A stretch of DNA of 21,333 nucleotides from Candidatus Neomicrothrix sp. UBA4742 (GTDB lineage: Bacteria; Actinomycetota; Acidimicrobiia; Acidimicrobiales; Acidimicrobilacustridaceae), in NCBI GenBank assembly GCA_002403895.1, contig DHIQ01000072.1, positions 11,808-33,140 on the forward strand, read 5' to 3'. The translations under genes were made by a program, and so were the position numbers. Shown piece by piece: positions 16,245 to 21,333 of the stretch. A model generated the notes under the pieces. That model was not told the DNA's origin. It saw nothing but the letters and a program-made list of their open reading frames with translations, and made no database searches. Each line of letters opens with the position of its first letter. The stretch's first letter is position 1.

Positions 16245-16250
16245 GCCGTC

Positions 16251-16511
16251 GTGCTGAACCCGCTCGACGACTACCCGCTCCACCAGACGCCCGAGCCGCT
16301 GTCGCACCCCGCCAGCGCGGATGCCAACGGCTACGACCGCTACTTCTTCAACCGCTACGACCCCGATGGCGACCTGTTCTTCGCCGCCGCCCTGGGCGTG
16401 TACCCCAACCGCCAGATCATCGACGCCTCGTTCAGCGTGGTCCACCGCGGGCACGAGCCCACCGGCCTCGTCGGGTTCTCCGACGGCCACGACGGCGGCG
16501 CCCGTGGCTGA
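16251..16511 (+). CDS. Short conserved ORF, probable N-terminal remnant of a longer protein
   Basis: An 86-residue product. Residues 1-75 look like a well-conserved domain start, with aromatic-rich segments YDRYFFNRYDPDGD and AALGVYPNRQIID; the last ten residues are Gly/Asp/His-rich and look unrelated. I recall proteins of a few hundred residues in related actinobacteria that begin in this way (YPLHQTPEP, then YPNR), so I suspect a 3' deletion that joined the first quarter of such a gene to the following oxidoreductase. This is memory-based. Function unknown. Start is the GTG at 16251 with a leaderless promoter. Its stop overlaps the next gene's GTG start by eight bases, so any product would be coupled to the oxidoreductase. 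Confidence 0.55.
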   Translation: MLNPLDDYPLHQTPEPLSHPASADANGYDRYFFNRYDPDGDLFFAAALGVYPNRQIIDASFSVVHRGHEPTGLVGFSDGHDGGARG

Positions 16512-17523
16512 TCGGGCTGAGCCGGTCACCGCCTGGCGGGTGCACGAGCTGGGCGACCCGGCCGACGTGCTCCGCCTGGAGCGCGTCAGCCCGCCGGCGC
16601 CGGGCCCCGGGCAGTTGGGGATCGAGGTGACCGCGTGCGCCCTGAACTTCGCCGACGCCCTCCTGTGCCGCGGTACCTACCAGGACAAGCCGCCCCTGCC
16701 GTTCACCCCGGGCCTCGAGGTGTGCGGCGTGGTGAGCGCAGTGGGCCGCGGCGCCGCGGAGCAGGCGCCGGCCGATGACCTGCTCGGGCGGCGGGTCATC
16801 GCCCTGCCCGCACTCCCCCATGGCGGGCTGGCCGAGCGGGCGGTGGCCGCGGTGACCGACGTCTTCACCATCCCCGACACGATGGACGACATCACCGCCG
16901 CCGCCCTGCCCGTCACCTACCAGACCGGGTGGTTCGGCCTCTACCACCGGGCGGCGCTGGCTCCGGGCGAGACGGTGCTGGTGCACGCGGGGGCGGGCGG
17001 GGTCGGCTCGGCGGCCATCCAGCTGGCCCGCGCCCGGGGGGCACGGGTCATCGCCACCGCCGGCGGGGCCGACAAGGTGGCCCGTTGCCTCGAGCTGGGA
17101 GCCGAGCGGGCGATCGATTACCGGAGCGAGGACTTCGTGGAGGCCACCAAGGCCTTCACCGACGGCCGCGGGGCCGACGTGATCTACGACTCGGTGGGGG
17201 GCGACACGTTCGACGGCTCCCGTCGCTGCGTCGCCTTCGAGGGCCGCATCGTGGTGGTCGGCTTCGCTGGGGGCCGCATCGCCGAGGCCCCGACCAACCA
17301 CCTACTGGTGAAGAACTACAGCGTCGTCGGGCTCCACTGGGGGCTCTATCGCACCCGCCGGACCGACCTGGTGCGGGCCTGCCACGAGGAGCTGGTGCGC
17401 CTCCATCAGGAGGGGGCCATCGCCCCGCTCATCGGGGAGGTGCGACCCCTGGCCGAGGCGGCAGCCGCGCTCACCGACCTGGCCGGGCGGGCCACGGTGG
17501 GCAAGGTCGTGCTCGTCCCCTGA
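16504..17523 (+). CDS. Zinc-independent MDR oxidoreductase, quinone reductase-like
   Basis: A 339-residue medium-chain dehydrogenase/reductase. The N-terminal GroES-like catalytic domain has ACALNFADALLCRGTYQ and lacks the zinc-binding Cys/His set of true alcohol dehydrogenases. The Rossmann domain shows VLVHAGAGGVGSAAIQLA with the nucleotide-binding loop AGAGGVG at 162-168, then GADVIYDSVGG, and the tail GKVVLVP. These fit the NADPH:quinone oxidoreductase/enoyl reductase branch (QOR). Likely NADPH-dependent reduction of quinones or enones; the natural substrate is unknown. Start is the GTG at 16504, overlapping the previous short ORF by eight bases, with the family's first strand (TAWRVHELG) a few residues later. 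It ends the 15345-17523 group. Confidence 0.87.
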   Translation: MADRAEPVTAWRVHELGDPADVLRLERVSPPAPGPGQLGIEVTACALNFADALLCRGTYQDKPPLPFTPGLEVCGVVSAVGRGAAEQAPADDLLGRRVIALPALPHGGLAERAVAAVTDVFTIPDTMDDITAAALPVTYQTGWFGLYHRAALAPGETVLVHAGAGGVGSAAIQLARARGARVIATAGGADKVARCLELGAERAIDYRSEDFVEATKAFTDGRGADVIYDSVGGDTFDGSRRCVAFEGRIVVVGFAGGRIAEAPTNHLLVKNYSVVGLHWGLYRTRRTDLVRACHEELVRLHQEGAIAPLIGEVRPLAEAAAALTDLAGRATVGKVVLVP

Positions 17524-17560
17524 GGTGGCGGGTCGCAACTGCCGGGGACGGAAGGTGCAC

Positions 17561-17586
17561 GAAACCAGAATCGACCGCAGTGCGTC
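17561..17586 (+). promoter_or_regulatory. ECF-type promoter before the decayed sigma factor gene
   Basis: GAAACC (17561-17566) and CGTC (17583-17586) are separated by 16 bases. This resembles ECF sigma promoters with an AAC-containing -35 and a CGTC -10. It directly precedes a sigma factor gene, as expected for autoregulation. It is a motif match by eye only. Confidence 0.5.
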
Positions 17587-17609
17587 TTTTAGGACGTGAG
17601 GTGCAGACG

Positions 17610-18065
17610 ATGACGAGCGACCCGCCCGGGGGTGGTGGACCTGTGCCGCCGCCTCCATCCGCGGTTGGTCCGTTCGTTGAGCCTGTATTGCGGGAACACC
17701 TGGGTAGCCGAAGAACTTGCCCAGGAGACCCTCGTGAGGGTGTGGACGAACTGGAGGTCGGTCAGCGGGACGCGGTCGCCGGAGCCGTGGGCCTACCGGG
17801 TGGCGTTCAACCTGGCGAACTCCTGGGTGCGTCGGCGCGCCGCAGAGAGACGGGCCGAGCGCCGTCTGGCGCTGGTGCGCGCCACGCCCGTCGACGGCGT
17901 GACCAGCGGCGACGAGGCGGGCGTGCTCGCGGCAGTGGCCGGCTTGGCTCCCCGCCAGCGCGCGGTGGTGATCCTTCGGTTCTACGAGGACCGGTCAGTC
18001 GCCGAGACCGCAGAGATCCTCGGCTGTGCGCCGGGGACCGTGAAGGCGCTCACGAGCCAGGGAAT
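17610..18065 (+). pseudogene. ECF (sigma-70 family) sigma factor, frameshifted and truncated
   Basis: From 17632 the frame reads VVDLCRRLHPRLVRSLSLYC, then EELAQETLVRVWTNW (region 2.1-2.2) and AYRVAFNLANSWVRRR (2.3-2.4). Further on are LAPRQRAVVILRFYEDRSVAETAEILG and GTVKALTSQG (region 4 helix-turn-helix), a clear ECF sigma factor close to the actinobacterial SigE-like family. The ATG at 17610 has an ideal GAGGTG six bases upstream but is in another frame; removing one G from the G5 run at 17628-17632 would give MTSDPPGVVDLC and restore one frame. After LTSQGI the expected C-terminal residues are missing and the sequence switches to another gene's fragment. A shortened protein from the GTG at 17632 is possible but would carry a long unrelated tail. 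Deletion and frameshift together favour a pseudogene. Confidence 0.7.
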
Positions 18066-18300
18066 CGGCGTGCCTCCCGCCTGCTGGGTGACTCGACCAT
18101 CTTCGTCCCCGCCGCCGAGCCCGGGCTGGTGTGGCTGGTCGACTACCCGGGCGGGAGCGTGGGAGAAGGCACACCCACCCTCCGAGAGGTCGACCCGAAC
18201 GGCCAGACCGTCCTGCAAGGGGTGGGACCGGTCTCGACCCAGGGCTTTCCGGCGGTGGGCATCCCGGGCGGGGTCGCCCTGGAAGCCACCCATGGTTCGG
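18066..18300 (+). pseudogene. Internal fragment of an unidentified protein, fused to the sigma remnant
   Basis: In the frame one base off from the sigma frame, about 75 residues read as good protein: DSTIFVPAAEPGLVWLVDYP near the start, then TPTLREVDPNGQTVLQGVGP and GFPAVGIPGGVALEATHG. Regular spacing of W/V/Y and Gly turns suggests beta-strand repeats such as a propeller. There is no start codon of its own that I would trust, and the frame loses protein character by about 18300, just before the stop of the convergent Gfo/Idh gene. I read it as the middle of a gene that once lay downstream of the sigma factor, with the sigma 3' end and its own 5' end deleted. The family is not recognised. Together with the sigma remnant it fills 17524-18317, where I see no intact gene. 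Confidence 0.55.
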
Positions 18301-18317
18301 GGGTGCGCCGACCGGGG

Positions 18318-19361
18318 TCAGCCGGCCCGGGGGGGCTGGCCGCCGGGGATGACGACAGCGGCGCCCTCGGTGGCGGCCGAGCGGTACAGGGCGTCGCACA
18401 GCACGTGCGCCCGCAGGGCGCTGGCGAAGTCGGGATCGGCCGGCACCCCGTCGCGGACGGCCTCGATGAAGGCCTGATCGGGGTTGCGCACCGCCGAGCC
18501 GGCCGCGGCCAGCGCGTTCGTCAGGTCGCTGCCCCCCAGCGCCCCCTCGTCGCCCGCGGGGCGGGTCCAGTGCACCGGACCCCAGACGTCGTCCTCCATC
18601 CAGAAGTAGGCGCGCTCGCAGAAGACCTCGACCCGGCGCAGGCTGGGCCGCTCCAGCAGGTCGTGCCAGATCGACGTGAGCGATCCCAGCGCGCCCGACT
18701 CGAAGGCCAGCGTGGCCGACACGACGTCCTCGATCCCGGCGATCTCGTGGAACTCGCCGGCCCGGGCACTCACCCCGGTCACGGGGCCAAGCAGCCACTC
18801 CAGGATGTCCAGATCGTGGATGGAGTGCTCGAGCAGCGTGCCGGATCCGGCCTTGGTGGGGTCAGCCCGCCAGGTGGAGCCGTACTGGCCTTGGATGGGG
18901 ATGTACTGGTCGTCGCGGAACACCACGCTCATGACCCGGCCACTCTCGGGCTGACCGATGAGGTGGCGCAGGTACCCGAACGCCGGTGAGTCCCGCAGGA
19001 CGAGGCCGACCTGGTTGGTGACCCCGGCCCGGCGGACGTCGGCGACCATGGCCCGCGCCGGCTGGAGGCCCACGGCCAGCGGCTTCTCGCAGAACACGGG
19101 CAGGCCCCGGGCCGCCACCTCGGCCACGAGCCGGGGGTGCTCGGCCGTCCAGGTGCACACGTACACCGCGTCGACCGACGACAGCAACTCGTCCTCGGAG
19201 TCGGTGATGGTCGCTCCGCTGGCCTGGGCGAATCCCTCCGCCTTGGCCGGGTCGGGATCGTGGACCAGCGTGATCTGGGCATCCACGCCTGAGGTGTGCA
19301 GCATCTTGCCGTGGTAGTGGGCGATGAAGCCGCCCCCGAGGAAGCCGACGCGTATGGTCAT
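18318..19361 (-). CDS. Gfo/Idh/MocA family NAD(P)-dependent oxidoreductase
   Basis: A 347-residue protein. VGFLGGGFIAHYHGKM (5-20) is the Rossmann GxGxxA-like nucleotide loop, and CEKPLA at 91-96 contains the signature EKP with the catalytic Lys. LLEHSIHDLDILEWLLG (176-191 region) provides His182 and Asp183, the family's C-terminal catalytic pair. Members oxidise or reduce sugars, inositols and related polyols with NAD(P). Substrate is unknown. Length is typical. Start is the ATG at 19361, where a TACGAT box lies eight bases upstream. It is divergent from a TetR regulator, whose operator-like palindrome lies 69 bases from this start, so regulation by that protein is likely. Its 3' end runs up to the decayed sigma locus. 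Confidence 0.88.
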   Translation of the reverse strand: MTIRVGFLGGGFIAHYHGKMLHTSGVDAQITLVHDPDPAKAEGFAQASGATITDSEDELLSSVDAVYVCTWTAEHPRLVAEVAARGLPVFCEKPLAVGLQPARAMVADVRRAGVTNQVGLVLRDSPAFGYLRHLIGQPESGRVMSVVFRDDQYIPIQGQYGSTWRADPTKAGSGTLLEHSIHDLDILEWLLGPVTGVSARAGEFHEIAGIEDVVSATLAFESGALGSLTSIWHDLLERPSLRRVEVFCERAYFWMEDDVWGPVHWTRPAGDEGALGGSDLTNALAAAGSAVRNPDQAFIEAVRDGVPADPDFASALRAHVLCDALYRSAATEGAAVVIPGGQPPRAG

Positions 19362-19369
19362 GGCCGGTC

Positions 19370-19375
19370 ATCGTA
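19370..19375 (-). promoter_or_regulatory. -10 box TACGAT of the Gfo/Idh gene
   Basis: On the minus strand TACGAT ends eight bases before the ATG at 19361, the same arrangement as at 3332-3337. The predicted mRNA has a leader of zero to two bases. No ribosome binding site is needed or seen. Confidence 0.5.
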
Positions 19376-19402
19376 GGTGGAGGCGTCGCCTCGGCCGCCG
19401 CC

Positions 19403-19431
19403 TTGACGCCGGGACGGCCCCCCGCTACAAA
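19403..19431 (+). promoter_or_regulatory. Promoter of the TetR gene (TTGACG-N17-TACAAA)
   Basis: TTGACG at 19403-19408 and TACAAA at 19426-19431 are separated by 17 bases, a normal housekeeping sigma spacing. The predicted start near 19438 falls in the centre of the palindrome at 19430-19448. It is the best -35/-10 pair in the window. Confidence 0.55.
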
Positions 19432-19448
19432 GTGAGCGTCGTTCACTT
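19430..19448. promoter_or_regulatory. 19-bp palindromic operator for the TetR regulator
   Basis: AAGTGAGCGTCGTTCACTT is a dyad with nine-base arms around a central T, with eight of nine pairs matching. TetR family dimers bind such sites, and this one overlaps the -10 and start point of the tetR promoter in the region shared with the divergent oxidoreductase gene. Autorepression is the natural inference. Confidence 0.65.
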
Positions 19449-19504
19449 ACTCGTTCCTGGCCCGAGCGACACCAGCTCAGGTCTGCCGTGGAGGACCGAA
19501 CGCC

Positions 19505-20128
19505 ATGCCGAAGGTGAGCGCACAACACAAGGACGCGGTGCGGCGCCGCATCCTCGACGCCGCCCGGGTGTGCCTGGAGCGCAACGGCTACCGGGACGTG
19601 ACCACCAGGGAGCTGCTGTCGGAGGCCGGCCTGTCGACCGGCACGTTCTACAACTACTTCCCTTCGAAGGAAGGCCTCTACGAGACCCTGGCCGAGGAGG
19701 CCCTGGGCGCCGACGTGGCCCGCATCGTGGCCGCCGGCGACGATGGCGTGCCTATCGGTCAGGGGTTGCTCCGGTTCCTGCGCGAGTACGTGCTGGCCGA
19801 TCCGGCCACCGCCATCGCGGTGTCGAGCCTCCGGTCGCGGATGCACGCCGTGCCGGCCGCGGCCGAGGCGGTGACGCGGCTCAACCACTTCGTGGTCGAG
19901 GCGTTCACCCCGCTGGTCAAGGAGTCGACCGGGGAGGGCTTCCTGCGAGCCGACATCGACCCCGAGGCGGTGGTCGAGTTGATCGACCTGGTGTGGGACG
20001 GGATGGGCCGGCGGGCGGCGCAGGACACCTTCGAGACCAGCTACGGACGGGTGTCGCGGGCGTTGCTCCAGATCCTGCTGGACGGGGCGGTGTCGCCGTC
20101 TCGTCGCCGCGAGGTGCCCAACGAGTGA
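19505..20128 (+). CDS. TetR/AcrR family transcriptional regulator
   Basis: A 207-residue protein. The N-terminal DNA-binding domain has RRRILDAARVCLERNGYRDVT followed by the helix-turn-helix TRELLSEAGLSTGTFYNYFPSKEGLYE (about 34-60), the canonical TetR pattern including the FYNYFPSKEGL stretch. The C-terminal all-helical ligand domain is diverged, as usual, so the effector cannot be told. GGAGG at 19490-19494 lies ten bases before the ATG. The gene is divergent from the Gfo/Idh oxidoreductase, and the palindrome between them is the likely operator, suggesting control of itself and possibly that enzyme. The C terminus is Arg-rich and short. Confidence 0.88.
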   Translation: MPKVSAQHKDAVRRRILDAARVCLERNGYRDVTTRELLSEAGLSTGTFYNYFPSKEGLYETLAEEALGADVARIVAAGDDGVPIGQGLLRFLREYVLADPATAIAVSSLRSRMHAVPAAAEAVTRLNHFVVEAFTPLVKESTGEGFLRADIDPEAVVELIDLVWDGMGRRAAQDTFETSYGRVSRALLQILLDGAVSPSRRREVPNE

Positions 20129-20190
20129 CGTCCGCGGGGATGCGAGGGCTCCCCAGGGTCCCTCCCCCGGCTCCGAGTTGAGAATTTGTG
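20129..20190. other. Spacer between tetR and lon promoter, weak hairpin
   Basis: GAGGG at 20144-20148 can pair with CCCTC at 20160-20164, but no T tract follows, so I do not call a terminator. Nothing else is seen here. Confidence 0.25.
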
Positions 20191-20216
20191 GGAATGCGGG
20201 GTGGAATCCGCCGGTT
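20191..20216 (+). promoter_or_regulatory. SigR/SigH-type promoter of lon (GGAAT-N18-GTT)
   Basis: GGAAT at 20191-20195 (GGGAAT counting the G at 20190) and GTT at 20214-20216 are separated by exactly 18 bases. This is the consensus recognised by Streptomyces SigR and mycobacterial SigH, the sigma factors of thiol-oxidative and heat stress, whose regulons include protein-quality genes. Predicted transcription starts near 20224, giving a leader of about 58 bases. No HspR-type HAIR element was seen. Confidence 0.5.
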
Positions 20217-20242
20217 GAAACGGTGTAATTCCGTAATCAACC
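20213..20242. promoter_or_regulatory. Interrupted inverted repeat at the lon promoter
   Basis: GGTTGA (20213-20218) pairs with TCAACC (20237-20242), and ACGG (20220-20223) pairs with CCGT (20231-20234), leaving a seven-base A/T-rich loop. It covers the predicted -10 and transcription start, so it could be a regulator site or a 5' mRNA hairpin. Confidence 0.4.
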
Positions 20243-20281
20243 CTGGCGGTTCCGGCCGCCCCACCCCCTGGAGCCCTCTAG

Positions 20282-21333
20282 ATGGCTGATGTCACCGCTC
20301 TGGTCCTACCGGTCCTGCCCCTGAGCACGGGTGTCGTGCTCCCCCAGATGGTGGTCACCATCGCCCTCGAGACCCCGGAGGCCCGCGCCGCCATCGATGC
20401 CGTCGGCGACGATGACCGCGTGCTGCTCCTGCCCCGCATCGACGGGCAGTTCACCCGGGTGGGGGCCATCGCCCGGATCGAGGATCGGGGAACCCTCCCC
20501 AACGGCACCCCGGCCCTGGTGGTGCGGGCCGAACGACGCGCCCTGGTGGGAGCGGGCGTGGTCGGCACCGGCGATGCCCTGTGGGTCGAGGTCGAGCCGG
20601 TCGACGACCCGCCGCCGAGCGCCCGGACCGAGGAGTTGGCCCGCGAGTACCGGGCCGCGGCCGGGCTGTTGCTGGAGAAGCTGGGCGGCCCGCGCATGAC
20701 CGCCATGCTCCGCGACGTGGAATCCCCCGGCGCGCTGGCGGACAGCGCCGGCTGGTGGCCCGACCTGACCCTGGAACGCCGCGTCGAGCTGTTGGAGACC
20801 ATCGATGTCGACGCCCGGCTGGCCAAGGTGGTGGCCTGGGTGAAGGACGCCCTCGCCGAAGCCGAGGTGAGCGAGCAGATCCGGGCCGACGTGAGCGAGG
20901 GCATGGAGCGCAACCAGCGCGAGTTCCTCCTGCGCCAGCAGCTGGCCGCCATCCGCAAGGAGCTCGGCGACGAGACCGGCGAGGACGACCTGGCCCAGAA
21001 CTACCGGGACCGCCTGGACGGCCGCGCCCTCCCCGCCGAAGCGCTGACCGCGGTCGAGCGCGAGATCGACCGGCTGGAACGCACGAGCCCCCAGGCCGCG
21101 GAGCACGGGTGGATTCGCACCTGGCTCGACACCGTCCTCGACCTGCCCTGGGGTGTGCGCAGTGACGACCATCTCGACCTGGTGGCCGCCCGGGCCGTCC
21201 TCGATGCCGATCACACCGGCCTGGAGGAGGTCAAGGACCGCATCGTCGAGGAACTGGCCGTGCGCAAGCTGCGGCGTCGGCGCGCCGGCGAGCTCGCCGA
21301 GGCGCGGGCCGGCGACGAGGCCGAGGGCGACGA
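20282..21333 (+). CDS. lon: ATP-dependent protease Lon, 5' part (runs off window end)
   Basis: 350 residues are present with no stop; a full bacterial Lon is about 780-830. The N-terminal substrate-binding domain begins LVLPVLPLSTGVVLPQMVV, matching the LPLR-x-x-VVFPGM start of Lon. The long helical part has ERNQREFLLRQQLAAIRKELG at about residues 215-235, the strongest Lon signature. ILDLPWG appears as VLDLPWG near 283. The AAA+ and Ser-Lys protease domains lie beyond the window. The last 35 residues contain a charged Arg/Glu/Ala/Asp-rich stretch (AVRKLRRRRAGELAEARAGDEAEGD, in part) where other Lon proteins run straight toward the Walker A motif, so a linker insertion is likely. GGAG lies eight bases before the ATG. 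The promoter looks stress-controlled. Confidence 0.9.
   Translation, partial: MADVTALVLPVLPLSTGVVLPQMVVTIALETPEARAAIDAVGDDDRVLLLPRIDGQFTRVGAIARIEDRGTLPNGTPALVVRAERRALVGAGVVGTGDALWVEVEPVDDPPPSARTEELAREYRAAAGLLLEKLGGPRMTAMLRDVESPGALADSAGWWPDLTLERRVELLETIDVDARLAKVVAWVKDALAEAEVSEQIRADVSEGMERNQREFLLRQQLAAIRKELGDETGEDDLAQNYRDRLDGRALPAEALTAVEREIDRLERTSPQAAEHGWIRTWLDTVLDLPWGVRSDDHLDLVAARAVLDADHTGLEEVKDRIVEELAVRKLRRRRAGELAEARAGDEAEGD

Noticed and set aside
14895..16529. 544-codon open frame on the minus strand
   Set aside because: Antisense to the EAL domain, the MaoC-like gene and the short ORF; composition is typical of a shadow frame.
16929..18989. 686-codon open frame on the plus strand
   Set aside because: It runs through the reductase, sigma remnant and antisense to the Gfo/Idh gene. 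Only about 18066-18300 has protein character, and this part is reported as a gene fragment.
1..21333. tRNA, rRNA, CRISPR array, insertion sequence or attachment site
   Set aside because: I saw no cloverleaf-like segments ending in CCA context, no regularly spaced repeats, no transposase or integrase motifs and no flanking terminal repeats.

Overview
This is a very GC-rich chromosomal window with dense, short-spaced genes, GTG starts and many apparently leaderless transcripts. These traits point to a high-GC actinobacterium. Gene content (an AftD-type arabinofuranosyltransferase homologue, a small zinc-ribbon protein, PIG-V-like and ArnT-like GT-C enzymes) suggests an uncultivated or little-studied Acidimicrobiia-type lineage, but that placement is inference from remembered protein resemblance. 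No rRNA, tRNA, CRISPR array, insertion sequence or phage gene was seen.

Layout. (1) 25-742: two small divergent conserved proteins. (2) 598-3323, minus strand: two GT-C membrane glycosyltransferases translationally coupled by ATGA. (3) 3502-11601, plus strand: a tight operon of an FAD oxidoreductase, a GT4 glycosyltransferase, a 1507-residue AftD-like GT-C protein with two discoidin-like modules, and a GT2 polyprenyl-phosphate sugar synthase-like enzyme. Regions 2 and 3 together form a surface-glycan locus. The GT2 protein could charge a lipid carrier, the GT-C enzymes could use lipid-linked sugars on the outer face of the membrane, and the GT4 protein would act in the cytoplasm. (4) 11602-13508: ribosome-rescue hydrolase ArfB, divergent from an alpha/beta hydrolase and a NT5C-like HAD phosphatase. 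(5) 13626-15317: a membrane GGDEF-EAL protein with both active sites altered. (6) 15345-17523: a MaoC-fold protein, a short possibly truncated ORF and a quinone-oxidoreductase-like MDR enzyme. (7) 17524-18317: a decayed ECF sigma factor locus (frameshift plus fusion to a fragment of another gene), still carrying an ECF-like promoter and a good ribosome binding site. (8) 18318-20128: a Gfo/Idh/MocA oxidoreductase divergent from a TetR regulator, with a near-perfect 19-bp palindrome over the regulator's promoter. (9) 20282 to the window end: the 5' part of lon behind a SigR/SigH-type promoter match.

The points most worth following up are the doubly degenerate GGDEF-EAL protein, the decayed sigma locus, the AftD-like glycan operon, the recurrent leaderless promoter signature (once built from the stop codon of the preceding gene), and the predicted thiol-stress promoter of lon. 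I did not find convincing evidence of a wholly new defence or mobile system.
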